From the NCBI GenBank assembly GCA_018907035.1, contig JACCIC010000021.1, positions 2,173,501 through 2,237,500 of the forward strand: a stretch of DNA of 64,000 nt, read 5' to 3'. Of this stretch, positions 26,941 to 40,652 are shown in pieces. The notes beneath the pieces were generated by a model, which did no database searches, was not told where the DNA came from, and worked only from the letters and a program-made list of their open reading frames with translations. This DNA is from Sycobia sp. Sy_11 (lineage: Eukaryota; Arthropoda; Insecta; Hymenoptera; Epichrysomallidae). The position numbers and the translations under genes are program-made. The stretch's first letter is position 1; each line of letters starts with the position of its first letter.

Positions 26941-27564
26941 TACGCGCGCGCGCGCGCGCGCGTGTGTGTGTGTGTGTAGTATCAGTATTCCGCATCAGTC
27001 CTCTCGGCGCACTCGTCGTCGCGAGATACATATACACACAAACACGCGCGCGCGCAGAAGGAGGAAAGGTGAATCGCGTTCCTCCCACCTTCTCGTCCTC
27101 CTCGACGTAACTCTTCTCTTCCAGATCCCTCCCCCCCCCATCCCTCTCGCTCTCCAACCCCCCACCCGCCTCTCTCGATCGCTTTCTCCGCGCTTGATTC
27201 TGGCGGGTGTGCGCGCGCGCGCCCGCGCGCCGCGTCTGGCGGCGCTTTATTGGGTTAATAGGAGGAACCCGGCCGTCGAGTAGTAGTTGCGCGTCGCTCG
27301 CCGCGGGTACCGTCGGTCGCCCGTACAACGGATCCCAGTCAGTGTCGGGTCTCTCTCTCTCTCTCACTCTCTCTCTCTCTCTGTCTCTGTCTCTGCGCTG
27401 GTGGTAAGCTTTCACGGCCGCGCGCGGTCATCCGGTGGCGTTGCATCGTACATTTTTGTACGCGCGTTTATTTATATACATATATAGCCGCACGCACAGC
27501 ATCAGTCCGGTGCATCAGTGCGCGAGCGCGAGACCGACAGGCCGACCGAACGCCCGTTAGATAT

Positions 27565-27631
<67 letters not shown>

Positions 27632-27740
27632 CACAGTGAGGATTTTTCGTTTTTTATCAACAAGAGAAATATTGCTTATAATCGACAAATTTATATTTCG
27701 GAAGTTGGTGTCATTCGAATCGAACCGAGTGAGTACTTTT
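26941..27740 (+). promoter_or_regulatory. CpG-rich island with candidate promoters and untranslated first exons
   Basis: The most GC-rich noncoding patch in the window. It starts with a (CG)n(TG)n run at 26941-26978. Arthropod initiator TCAGT occurs at 27339-27343, followed by a strong donor GTGGTAAGC (intron GT at 27404). Further TCAGT copies lie at 27502-27506 and 27515-27519, followed by GTGAGTA (GT at 27729). Each initiator-donor pair would give an untranslated exon of about 65 or 220 nt on the plus strand. ACLY's first coding exon starts at an acceptor 13 kb downstream and lacks its upstream exon, so this is my best candidate for its promoter. The pairing is inference. A (TA)28 run sits within the second exon candidate (27567-27622). 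Confidence 0.35.
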
Positions 27741-29280
27741 ACACTAATTTATATTCCGTAGACCTTTTCCATTGAAACCCGTTTTTTTCATCGACTATGC
27801 TTTTGTTTATAACTTTCCAGAAGACGCTTGCTTGTGTTTTTTCCCCATATTCTACATATGTTTTTAAGTATATTCTCAAGTGATTATCAGAGATCCCCTA
27901 TATTTTCTAAATAGAATATTTTAATGAACATTTGCGGGGGAATCAAACACGTTTTAAATAAGTTTTAAAAAAAGAGTAGAAATTATATTGAATTTTAGTG
28001 CGTTTTAAATAATTCAGTAGTTAAATATTGGTTTGTGTCAGACGTAAAAATTATTTTCTCCTAAGTCTCATTATACAGCTAGACAATTAACTATGAACGA
28101 TTGGAAACAATAGCTTTTATTTATATAAACAAATGAAATTCAATTAACCAAATTCTATGCGCTTTGTTCGAATGGAATAATTCGACGATCGATAATTTAA
28201 CGCTTCACCATTGCGTGGCACAAAATATTTTATTCCCATTCTCGAAGTAAAGGATACGTTAAACTTTATTAGCTATTGATTATATAAATGAAATAATAAT
28301 CGCGCGATGAAAAAAATTTCATATTTAAAAGCCGACAAGTCCATTATACCGTGCTTAAAAAGCGATTAATTTTTTTTTTATAGAGAGTATATATACGCGT
28401 AGTGTGTGAAAATACATAAGTTTACCATTTGAAATAACAAAATTATTATTAATAATAAGAACGGGAAATGCGATAATATTTTAACGAGGATGGTCATTAA
28501 AAACGTTAACAATTGTACAAATATGCATTTTTGTTAATAAGTATTTATTAATAGGATTTTTATTAATAATATTTTCTATCAATAATTATTTTTACATGTA
28601 AAACATTTTTTATAAACAAAAACAAGCATAGTTGCAAACTTCAAATTGATATTATAATTGGAAGGAAAAAATTGATAAAAGTAAAAAATTTTAACGTATA
28701 TATGAAGAAAAATATTTTTTTTTCAATTATTAGTCTTTTTTTTTGTAAACAAATATCTTGGTCCGATTGCTGTGGGAAATTACACGCTATATACAGAAAT
28801 TCTCTAAGATTCGAGTTTGATCATTAGCGCATATTAAGGAGATATATATATGTAATAGAAAGCTGACAGAATAGAAACTTATTAAAACAATTAGTTCTTT
28901 CATGTAACAAATTTGGCGAATAATAAATCAATATTTATATAATTACAAAACTACACTTCGTGTAAATCTTTTACACGCGCATAAACGTCGACTGGTCAAA
29001 AAATAAACTTTGTCCAAATATTTTAGAAAGCATCCGTGCATAATTCGATTCGTATACGATTAAAAATTTTATATTACATATATAGATGTGGTACACGTAG
29101 GAAATGTGGGGGGGGGGGAGAAGTCGTTTCCTTCTTTCTTTCTTTCGCTTTTTTTTGTTTTGGATAACGCTCAAAGAGTAAAAGTTCATATATATACGAA
29201 TGCGGCTCGGCGCGCCGAGGGAAAAATTCGCGTTGCGAAACGCGGCGGCGACGGCTCGCGTGTGTGCATGTATGTGTATG

Positions 29281-29288
29281 TATGTATG

Positions 29289-29343
<55 letters not shown>

Positions 29344-29441
29344 GTCCGCGTCGCGTCGCTCATAGGTCGAGTGAAAGCTTCGTTTTCCAACTTCTTGTAT
29401 CCCGAACCTTGAAACGTTATACGCACGTGCGCGCGCGGCTC

Positions 29442-29495
<54 letters not shown>
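29281..29495. repeat. Paired (TGTA)(TA)n and (TA)26 microsatellites
   Basis: TATG/TGTA units run into TA at 29281-29341. A second TA run lies at 29443-29495. A CpG-rich 100-bp spacer separates them. Confidence 0.88.
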
Positions 29496-29500
<5 letters not shown>

Positions 29501-29915
29501 GAATGTGTACTGCAGCGAAAATTATTCGCCCGGTAAGCGAATCCTGTTGGCGCGCCCGCGGTGTGGCGCGAGGGTCGATGATCCTTTGAAGTTTTTTTTA
29601 TATTCATTTATTTCTCATTTTTTTCTTTCTTTTTTCTTTTTTCTTTTTTTTTTTTTTTTGATTGATTTAAAAACCCAACGCCCGTTGTAAATATTAATAT
29701 ATCGTAGATCGTGACAAAATAATCATATGACAAATATCAGTAGTGTTTATAACAGAGTCCGTATTTTTGAATTAGCAAAGTTTATTATATCAAATAAATT
29801 ATAGATTTTATATCGGATAATTAAGTATATCGCATAAAAACTTCCCCCTGCCTATGAGCATGTATTGTTCAATATTTAATATATATATATATCATAGGAA
29901 CGAAATATTTTTACC

Positions 29916-29939
29916 TCTTTCAGAACGAGTTCTGAAAGA
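29916..29939. repeat. Perfect 11-bp inverted repeat with 2-nt spacer
   Basis: TCTTTCAGAAC and GTTCTGAAAGA are exact reverse complements separated by GA. About 30 nt downstream GGGCGCTAA..TTAGCCCCC forms a second short hairpin. It could be a dimeric transcription-factor site or a DNA or RNA hairpin; I cannot tell which. Confidence 0.5.
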
Positions 29940-30058
29940 AAATCTCAAGCAACGACACTTAATACCTTTCGGGCGCTAATTTTAGCCCCCGTCCGTCGCA
30001 GCGTTTTCTTTACATCCTGTTGGAGATTAGCTTATATTATAGTGCATAAGTTTTATGA

Positions 30059-30060
<2 letters not shown>

Positions 30061-30123
<63 letters not shown>

Positions 30124-30200
30124 GAACTACGCGTTGTTTTTGTTCAAGATTCATTTGCATTCATTATCTTTCGGTAAAAATGCATATGTCACAATCAATA

Positions 30201-30244
<44 letters not shown>
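30061..30244. repeat. Two (TA)n microsatellites
   Basis: TA 30062-30117 and TA 30204-30244, separated by about 85 nt of unique sequence. Confidence 0.88.
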
Positions 30245-30250
<6 letters not shown>

Positions 30251-31991
30251 TATGTCAGAAAAGTAATCATGTACTATTGTATTTTCCATGCATGCGCAAG
30301 AGACATTGTTACTATGACAAAGATATATGTGCTCGCGCGCGCATGTGTGTGTGTGTGATGTGTAATATGTTATTCTCTTTGTACAGGTATAAAACATAAT
30401 TAATAAACATTATTTTATCTGTACATATATTTCTGAGATACAATAGGCACATTAGCATAATTTTTCTACAAAATATTTAAAATTTATTTTTAAAAAGATT
30501 TTTCAGTCAGATTATTCGCTAGCAATTTATTTATAATTAACCAAAGAATGGTTATTAATAAAGATCGTTATTTTTGTTGAAAATATATTTTGTGAAAAAC
30601 AGGCACTTCCATTCAAGTTAACGCGGGCAAACGATCCTTTATCAAAAAAAAAAATTGATTACAAAATTAACAGACGATTTTCTTTGGTCATAGATCGTTA
30701 AGCTGCTGTAAAATCAAGCAATTTGTGTTTCGCACAAAGAATTTTTTTACTTAATCTCTGTTATACGGAGAAACTGTTGGCTGGCGAACGAGAATGCGTT
30801 GCCGACTGTCGGAACACATGAAAGAGAACATAATTATATCACCTGACAGAATTTCAAACGAAATCTCGCCGCTCGGCGGCTTCGTAAACAAAGTAAGGCA
30901 ATTGAGAGCCATGTACCGATGACGAGGAACGGGAGGCGCGCGCGTCGCCGGGCAGGCAGACGAAATCCTGAGCGTATTTTACTCGGATGCGTGCGGGTGG
31001 ACCGCGACTTCGTTCTCAACATTATCATACGTATTATTGATATCGAGTATTAGGCTGTACACCTAAATAAGTTTCAATTGGATTGTATATCTTAACGTTA
31101 TATTTATCAATAAAAATTATTTGTACGTTTTGGCATATAATACGTATGAGGCGCCCCCGCTTAATGCGCGAAAATTGTTCTTGCGCTCATGCCAGAACAG
31201 CCGGTACTCTATAAAAACGCGTAAACGCGCGCGTTAATTTCAGCACACATATAGCCACTAGGTTGGTTATAAATACATTATGGCTAGATTATGTCTTGTT
31301 TTTCATTTCATTATCATTTTTATGGGCTACCGATGTATATATCGACAATTATTGCCGATTAATTGTAAGCTATTTTCATCACATCGGTTAATGTAAGAAA
31401 AAAAACTCATTAAAAAGTTATGATTTATGTTCAAGCATCATTCTATGCGTATGTGTATGTATAAAGATGTCAGTGAAATCATTAATTTTTTGGTATGATT
31501 TGTAATGTTTGTCTGTGTTTGTGTGTAGGAAAATCTTGTGTTCGACAAAAGCACGATCGCTATATTAAAATTATACTAATTTTAATGAAACAAAAAAACT
31601 CGTTATGAGAATTTCTTACTGTGCTTGCATATATATCCAACTTTCACAGGTGATTGGCTCATATTTAAACGTCCGATATAAAGAGAGTGCTGCAATACAA
31701 CGGCATTATAACTTCGGCGCACCTTATATACGATATAGTTCGCAGCAGTAGATTAACACCTCGAAGCGTTCGAATGCGGAAGTCGAAAGTGTCCAGAAAA
31801 AGAAAAAAGTAAATAACTAAACAAATCAATTCTACGCCCCCCCCCCCGCTTCCATCCTGTCTGTTTGGCGCGCGGCGTGCTGCAAATTTGCACCTGTCAT
31901 CTGGGATCCAATAACACAGATCGATCATCCTTTCGATCGTATGAGGCAAACGAAAAGTGGAAAGCTAAAGCATTACATACATACGTACATC

Positions 31992-32039
<48 letters not shown>

Positions 32040-32099
32040 TGTATGTATGTAGCAGTTCCGCATCCCGCGGGACAGGTAGAAACCTCTTTGTATCTGTTT

Positions 32100-32162
<63 letters not shown>
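31992..32162. repeat. (TA)n(TGTA)n and (CT)29 microsatellites
   Basis: A TA-to-TGTA compound repeat (31992-32051), then CT dinucleotides (32103-32162). A further TGTA run is at 32541-32577 and a CT run at about 32780-32803. Confidence 0.88.
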
Positions 32163-32164
<2 letters not shown>

Positions 32165-34129
32165 CCCCTTTTCACACGAATCTGGTCGGCACCGAATTAG
32201 AATGGGAGGGGTCCACATTACACGTATCTTATATTCCGGAAGGGGGGCGTGAGGGCGAGAACGCAGCAGCTCGCACAGCTGCTACTGCTACTGCTGCCGC
32301 CGCTGTTGCTGGAGTATACGCGAGCGAGCGAGAGAGAAAGAGTGAGAAAGAATGCGGTCGATCGACTCTGCGCCGCCCGACGCGGCCTTTCACTGAATGC
32401 CCCTATATATATATATACATAAGATGGCTGCATATTACATACCTATTATCTGTATGTCATTGACCACTGATTGAAAAAAGAGAGAAAAATACCGACCGAG
32501 TCTGGTTCCTTATCCTAATCGGTCCCTTGATAATCATATATGTGCATGTATGTATGTATGTATGTATGTATGTATGGCATACCTGGCAGCATATGAGAAT
32601 GGAGTCTCCACCATTAGCATTATATCCATATACGTATACGACTCTGTGAAGGCGCGAGCCGCGATGCTGCAACGGCACACGCGAGAGATCGTCGACACGC
32701 GTCGGCTTTCACCGTGAGCTGTGCCGGCTCTTTTTCCGATTTTGTTAAAAGCTCCACCGGTTTCGAACGGCTGATATCCGTCTCTCTCTCTCTCTCTCTC
32801 TCTACCTGTCGTTTTAGTTTCTATAGGCATCCCATGGTATGTCTCATATAAACTTTAAGAAAAAGAAAAATGAAAATCAAAGGGGGCAATGTTTCGGAAA
32901 ATCGAAAAGGACGTAGCGTACAGATCATGAAATGACCCAGAGTATGAGTGCAGTTTCGTGAGACTGATTATAAATACCATCTATATTATATATATAATGT
33001 TTTGTTGAAAATATGGAACTCTGGCTTTGTCCAGACACGCACGTCTAACCTTTTTTCAAATTTAACCATTACCCAATAAATCTTATTCCTTCAACATAAT
33101 GTTTGTAAACTTGTCGAGTCAAATATATGTATATATAGATCAGAGAGTTTTGAAAACCATATAGAATTCTAATTTCTATGACAATAATTCGTAGTTCCTG
33201 TATCATAAAAAAATGTAGATCTTTGCCTCACAGGTGTACAAGATCCAATTGAAGAATCCGATATCAAATACGTGTACAGTCCAAAAATCTATTTAACAAA
33301 ATTAACTATATACATACATATATGGGTGACAAAAATTACGAATACGGCAATACAAAATTAAGATCGAGAAATTTTCTAATACAGTATCCGTAACTTTTCT
33401 CAAGCTTTTGAGGAAATATCTCCATTCCCATAGCATATCTATGGTAATTTTTATTAAATCATTCGCTCCCTACGCAGATTTCAAAAATTCACAGGATTTT
33501 TCCATTTTCCTAGTTGGTGGATTTTTCGGCTACGACGGTTTTAAATGATTGATAGCGACTTATTTGTTCAAGACGATCGAATCTCATCTCGAATTAAGCG
33601 TGATAATAAAACAAGTTGCAAGTATTAAAGTACCGGGGAGACTGCGTATTTAGAAGACGCCAACACGCGCGCACGACATTTCTTTTAGTTTTCTTAAACT
33701 AAGTCCGTTATACGATCTCGCGCGTCAATTCCATTCGGGTACCAATGATAATAATATAGATTTTTATTAAATAACGACAGAGCTGCTTTACGAGAGAAGC
33801 AAAAATTTAAAAAAAAAAAAAACAACAACAACAACAAAAATTTACCCTTTAAAGATTTTATGTGAGTGTTTATTACAAATAATAGACACTTTTCGAGAGA
33901 GAGAAACTGCCGATGTAGATTAACGATGACCAAAGCTTGAAAGAAGCGACATTTTTTAAATTATACAGCATTTATTTTAAGACGATTTTAATACAAACTC
34001 GCGCATATGACGTTATATACTTGCTTTTCCGTGCATTTTATTTATATACGTAATCTTTTCAGCATTCGTATCTGGTACGGAATATAAATGCTTTACTCTC
34101 GAAAGTGAAATTTCTACGTAGCTTTTTAA

Positions 34130-34130
<1 letters not shown>

Positions 34131-34187
<57 letters not shown>

Positions 34188-34216
34188 TTATTTATAATGT
34201 GTTATTTATAATGTAA

Positions 34217-34264
<48 letters not shown>

Positions 34265-34726
34265 CAATCATTTTAAGTAAATATCAAATCGTCACTGATA
34301 AAGATTAAATCCAACAGTTATTGAGGAATAAATGATTTCGAAAGAGAAACCAAAAACAGAAAAAACTACTTATTCGATACTATTAGATCGTGTATTTCTA
34401 GTACTTCGTTTTAACTTCGGTCGCGCAAACACGGACCACCACCTCAATAATCTTAAGCTGAAAGATCGATGCTGTCGAAGTATAATGTAAAAAATCTGTA
34501 TTTATCGATGTCAATGTTAATCTGATTGACGTCACTGAGATAATAACTATTAATAATTCATGAATAGCAACATTTTAATTTTGTGTATATATATATAATG
34601 TATAGGCAACGGTGAAAGATCTCCTTTTTTCTGCGCATATGTGCAAAGTGAAACAGAAAACGAAGCGCAAAGTGTCGAATCAGATATACATCGTGTGTAA
34701 AAAAAAAAAAGAAACTTTGTTGAATG

Positions 34727-34784
<58 letters not shown>
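34131..34784. repeat. Three long (TA)n microsatellites
   Basis: TA runs at about 34131-34181, 34220-34261 and 34730-34784. A 13-nt motif, TTATTTATAATGT, is repeated between the first two. Confidence 0.85.
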
Positions 34785-34789
<5 letters not shown>

Positions 34790-35610
34790 ATACTCTGGAA
34801 TATCTATATGTAGAAGTTGAAGATCATTTCAAGAGCAATCTGATTTTTTTCTCTGTAACGTTCTGCAGTTACGTTGATACGCGTAGTCTGCGATCTGTAT
34901 ATATATAGACACACGGCAAAGTAAAAGTTATTATTGCTGTGTTTTCACTGGCTTTGCGTGGGCGTAATATTGACAATAAAATTATGTCTGTTACGAAATT
35001 TAATTTCACCGCGCGAGGCATTCTCGAGCTTATGATGTATACACGAATGCGAGAGTTTAGTAAATAATGACGGGGCGTGTGTGTAAAAGAAATTTACCGT
35101 TTTGTTCTCTAATATGATAATGATTTTGAGCTTTATAATTCAGCGTCGAGAAATAGAATCATTTGTAATTTATATGCATGTGCTTGCGTTCGTTATCGGC
35201 CGTTGAATAAGGAAATAGAATTAAAAATTAATGATAATAATAATAATAATAAGATAGGAAATAACATTCGTTGGAAATTCAACTGTTCCGCGATCGATTA
35301 GATACTTCTTGTGTTTTTTAATTAATTCCCCTGATTTTTGTTGCGACTGCTCCCTTTCTATAACGAGAGCTCACCTGTTGATACGTGTAATAATATAATA
35401 TACTCGTTGATGTTGCAACGTTTATTACGAGTTGCGACCGTAAGTCTAGAACTTATTGTTTTTCTATAAACAAACCAGCAACAAGTGCATCGAACTTTAA
35501 CAATGTTACATTTTTAAGTAATTTACTTAGCTACTGATTAAATATGCATTGGTGTGCACGTTTTAATAGTTTCTGTATCTTCTTCCCATTTTGTATAAGA
35601 TGTTTGTGAA

Positions 35611-35613
<3 letters not shown>

Positions 35614-35674
<61 letters not shown>
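35614..35674. repeat. (GT)30 microsatellite
   Basis: Uninterrupted GT dinucleotides. Confidence 0.9.
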
Positions 35675-35676
<2 letters not shown>

Positions 35677-35919
35677 CGCGATACAGCTTGAAAGAAAAAT
35701 GATCGTTTACCTTGGTAGAAAATAATTATTCAGCATCGAAGTCAAAAAAATTCTCGCAGCCCCATTTTTTAATACAAAAAATTTAGAATATTATATCGTA
35801 TATAGTTTGAAATTCATATCAAGGTTAAGCGCAATTTAGTAACGTTCGAACTGGTCTTTTTTTGAACAGTTTGTTATTATATTAAATAATATAAGGGAGA
35901 CAATAATGAAAAATCTTGC

Positions 35920-35922
<3 letters not shown>

Positions 35923-35978
<56 letters not shown>

Positions 35979-36110
35979 CATGCATGTATGTATATATGTA
36001 TGCATGTATGTATGTATATATGTATGTATGTATATATGTATGCATGTATGTATGTATATATGTATGTATGTATGTATGTATGTACGTATGTATGTATGTA
36101 TGTATGTATG
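35923..36110. repeat. Compound (TA)23-(TGTA)n minisatellite-like array
   Basis: A TA run passes into about 140 nt of TGTA repeats. A longer unit, about 36 nt, recurs: TATATGTATGCATG blocks at about 35990 and 36028 each precede further TGTATGTA. This suggests tandem duplication of blocks on top of slippage. Confidence 0.85.
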
Positions 36111-39100
36111 CCATCCTCTAACTACTTATTACATCGATATACGTCTATGAACTTGGTAACGGCACTGTCGGAGCTTTTAAGCTTTCCGTGACGTTGTACG
36201 ATAAACATAACTCAGACGTCCTCTTAAAAAACGTTATCACATCACGTCGTAAACAGAATAGTCTTTGGTTTATTTATAATTGTCTTTCCAAAAAAAAAAG
36301 AAGAAGAAGAAAAAAACGAAACAAAAATAGAGATTCAATGTTATAACGTCTTGGATTCCGATACGGGCGCAACGCGTTGGAAAAATTTTATATTTCCTCA
36401 CCCTCGCCCCGCCTCCTTTTTTTACCCAGTCGTCGCATCTGATTTTTCATGCAAAGCGAGTGCGAGTGCCTCGTTAACGTCGCGCATCGAGAATGAAATT
36501 TAATTTAAATTACATTGAATTCAAACTCTTTTGAAATCTCCGTTACTCTGTTCCATTATTCTGTTCATTCGTAGAATGGGGAAGGTCTCCCCGTTCAAAT
36601 GATATAGGCACAGCTGTAACAAGTGTAATTACAATGTAAGGAGTTAAGGATGGCGTTTAATGACCGTGCTCGCGTTGTCATTATGCAGGCGCTGATTAGT
36701 AATTATGTATAATTTAAAAAATTGCGGTTATATGTATATACAGAATGTATGCGCATACGCAAATACACTTAATAATGGTCGTTTTATGCCGATGAGATAT
36801 TGTATGATACTGCAAAAACTCATTCTCATGCTTATATATTTTAAGAGGTGTATAATTATTAATTAGAGTTTGACAAGAGAATGATTTGCATTATTGATAT
36901 ACGCTGCAATCTGGAAAACAAACTCCTCGTTATTAAAAGAATTGCAAAGGGTTTAAATAGAAGGGTTTCCTCCACCACCACCACCCCCCCAACCCCCCGC
37001 CCATCTTTCACTATCCCTGCACTAACAAATAACGTCCCGATGCATTTGAAAATGCACGCAAATCTATCGAATCCCACGTGTTGTTTTACATATGACATTA
37101 ATTTCAATAGTTCATTGAATATATACTTAATTGAATATATAGCTTTGCAAATAAAAAGAATGAAAAAAAAAGGAAAAAAATCATAATAATAATTTTTATC
37201 GAGTAAAAACGTATTACAATAACTATACAATAAATTTCTTCAACTTTTCAATTCATTTAATTATTTGCATTAGAGGCTGCTTTGTATTTCTAATTATATC
37301 GTTCGTCAGTTTATATACTTTGCGCATTAAACATTTTTTGCCAAATTGGCTTTTCCGCTCGTTTCAGAATTTTATCCGCATCGAAAAGACTTTACTCTTT
37401 TTATCTACAAATAAATCATTTCTATTTAGCTGTTGCCGGTAACTTGGTCTATTATTATTATTATTTTTTTTTTATCAGCCCATTTGTTTACTACGTTGTT
37501 ATAGTATTTGTTTGCAACGTTGTTTGTCTACTAAACATACAATGTGATGCGAATAAAATCAATATCGGCAAAAGTTGCCTTTTTTTTTGCTTTGTTTTCG
37601 TCAGCTTCTACGTAATATATACCTCAGAATATTTCATGAACACGAAGTCGACGGGATAGAGTTCCGTATGTTCTTCGGTGTGCGCGCGCTCAAGCATGCA
37701 CGGACTGTCACATTCTTGCTCACCTTTGCCCTGGGGTTCACGTGTTCACGGAGCTTCTTTAACTTCACTTGTTTAATACTATATAACTTTTGTCTGTCTC
37801 TCACGCCTTCTTTTAATATTCTTATATATAATTGGTAAATTAAAAAAACAATTTGTTAGTATCTGTCAATGAAAAGATTCAGTTAGATTAAAAAAAAACT
37901 TTTTCCTTTATTTAAACGCGTTTTAATTAAAGGCCTAATTGAAAATAAATATTTTTTACCAACTAAATATTTATTAAAATCTATTTCAAAAATTTTTCGG
38001 TTTGACATTACGTTTCTTAATGCAAGAAAAATATACAAGTGTATAATATAATCGAGCTGATTTTATTTGAAAAAAAGTCATGAAAAATCATTAAAAAATG
38101 CATATATTACAAACAAAGGGAATTTATAAAGTATAAAAGAAATAAAATATTAATGACGTTCTTCTTAAATATCAGATAAATTACTCGCACAAATATCGTT
38201 CAAAAATTAACATATGACAAATGCCGTTTGTTAAAGCTTTATAATTTCCTTTCGAGAGAAAGAAAGTGCGAACGAAATGAATTTTAGTTAGCCGTACTCT
38301 CGCGATTTACATTAAAATTATTATTAACATGAAACGTACGAAATATCTCCATTATTTGTATTTCAAAATTACTATAATAGATGTCACGGTAATGTTCTCT
38401 TTTTATATCCACGAATTTTGTCGCTAGAAACACCAAAACTGCTCTTTTCAAACGAGAACTGACGATCCGAACACAAGCATTGCAGTCTATGACGAGCAAA
38501 AGATATCTCCCAGCGACGATCCCTTTAAAACTTACCTTAAGCGAGTAGAAAGAAAATTTTCTACTCTATAAAATTGAATTAAAGAATATAACTATACGAC
38601 CATATTTATTGAAAGTTCATATCCTAACTTATTTCATATAAGTTCGGATTCATTTCTATATCGAACTTTTATACCTTTGCGTATCGCACAAGTAAGAAAG
38701 GTTAACTTATAGTGAATAAATGAAAGCTTTACTTATTATAAATGATCAATTATAAGTACCAAAATCAATAGATATATATATTCACTTATTCGATCAGTAC
38801 ACACGATTTGAAAGAATACAAAACTTTATAAAACACTCGAAAAAGATACCTTACCAATTTGAGTTAATAGCGTTATTACCTCCTCGATGCCATTTCGCAA
38901 CGCACGAAATCAAACACGATTCATGATGATTCGGAATGAAAAGTAACAGAATTCTCTATTGTCGAGAAAAAGTGGAACAACTTAGTTCCTACGTATATGC
39001 AGTTTTCAATGCAAAATTTGAAATATGCTATAATCTTCGTTGGGAGTTTTAATGTATATTGAGAAACTAAATAACTACAGGATGTTGCAGGGCGCAATTG

Positions 39101-39889
39101 AAAAAAAAACAACATTATTGAACCAAATTTGGCAACTAATACGGAGATTAATCGCAGCAAACTTGTATTTTTACAAAAAAAATATGCATGATTTATCGTA
39201 TTTTATTAATAGTTCATTGATTTGAAGTGAGCTTGCTAATATTTCATAGATCTCAGACAGAAAAAAGAATAGAGCCCGTGGAATGAAAGAAATAAGACTC
39301 GTATCCATATCGAGTTAACAGCTCGTATTTGCTTGCATTCCAATATCTGCTAACCTCGATATCTTAGTAATTGAAAAGTTTTAGTTTAGCATATTATGAA
39401 TAACTTAGAAATACGCGAGCCTTGTTCCTCCTATTCCTTTAATTCTTTTTATTCCTCGAATTTTCTTCTCTTGCATTCCTGAAATCTTAGAAACTTAACA
39501 TCAACACGCTTAGTGTCTTTTAACTAAAACCTATCCGAATTCAAACACTTTACTAATATTAGCAATACTTTTTTTAATTTCTATTACAATTTTTATTACA
39601 ATTGTTCTCGATTCGACATCGCTCATATTTATAAGTTCGTCAACAAGCACATGCGATATTTAAATTGGCAATATAGAGCGAAAAACTATGAGACTTCAGC
39701 ATATTATTGACTTGAAGATTGTGCCAGTGCAAATGAGCGACTGATATTAATAATTGATCATTACTTTGATATATGTAAAATTCGAGAAATACATGATGGC
39801 CAGCTATAGTGTTTTCTGGTAAAAGTGAATAATAGAGCAAAGTATTACTTGTAAAAAATTTATCGACATCTAATTAGTTTACAGAAGTG
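36111..39889. other. Noncoding region upstream of ACLY
   Basis: No supported gene. It contains a CpG-richer patch at 36350-36490, poly-C-rich sequence at 36970-37000, and CACGTG within TTCACGTGTTCACG at about 37737-37750. The remainder is AT-rich. Confidence 0.4.
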
Positions 39890-40260
39890 TTGAATACATT
39901 CACAAAGAGTTCGAATGAAATTGAGGTAATCGAATGCACATATATAAAGTGTTCCAATGAGTTCTGAAAGGGTTTGAATTGGTTAGCGGAATTCGAACGA
40001 GTTTGAAAACTCATTTGAACTCTTTGAGAACTCGTGAAATTCTCTACGAACTCATCGAACTCTTTATGAAATCAGTCGAAGTCCGTACGAACTCATCTAA
40101 TTCGTTGAGATCGCATTGCAAATCTTCGTGAAGTCATTAGAAATATTAAAGAATTCCATTCTTATTTTGAATGATCGTGGGCCTCTTTCCGAACTATGTA
40201 GTATTCATGAGTTCGTAGAGAATCCTGGAGTGAATTCTGAAGAGCTCCGAGAAAATTTGG
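39890..40260. repeat. Degenerate GAACTC/GAGTTC repeat field with a 17-bp perfect inverted pair
   Basis: GAGTTC-type words dominate the left part and GAACTC-type words the right, centred on GAGTTTGAAAACTC. Within the field, ATTCTCTACGAACTCAT (40039-40055) is an exact inverted copy of 40207-40223. The field ends about 300 bp before the ACLY 5' leader exon. Confidence 0.6.
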
Positions 40261-40554
40261 TTAGTGAGAAACATCTCGATAACAGTGTATTAAAATTATT
40301 AATACACGTACATTTAGGGGAAAAAAATGAAAAATCCCCAAGTTTTTGAAGTGCGATTTTGTCGACGCTCTCACTTACCACAAATTCTACAGATTACTTA
40401 TATAAATAAACACGTATTTGTTTTGATTCCGTATAAGATACAGATTAATGCTAACTTAGAACTCGAATAAGTTAATATTTCATATCAGTCTATATATACA
40501 TTTATGCCGTATAAACGTTGACCGTTCTTATTTTTTTCCCCCCCTCTGTTCCAG

Positions 40555-40652
40555 CAGCCATCATCGGGTGTGACCCGCATCGACAAACACGCGCGCACAC
40601 GCACACTACACGGGCATAATATAATAACGCGCGGCGCCCCAAGACCGAAGCA
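40555..40652 (+). promoter_or_regulatory. ACLY 5' leader exon segment after a splice acceptor
   Basis: A strong polypyrimidine tract (T8C7TCTGTTCCAG) ends at 40554, so the exon holding the ACLY start codon begins at 40555 with about 98 nt of GC-rich untranslated leader. At least one upstream untranslated exon is therefore required, and it is not adjacent. Confidence 0.7.

Larger units (their letters stand above)
27741..35613. other. Noncoding, microsatellite-dense stretch with no supported gene
   Basis: No coding segment supported. CpG-richer islands lie at about 29200-29250, 30780-31020, 31150-31240 and 32200-32760. An 11-bp inverted repeat sits at 29916-29939. Apparent reading frames here are carried by Tyr-Ile, Val-Cys-Met-Tyr or Ser-Leu repeat peptides from microsatellites. 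Confidence 0.45.
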
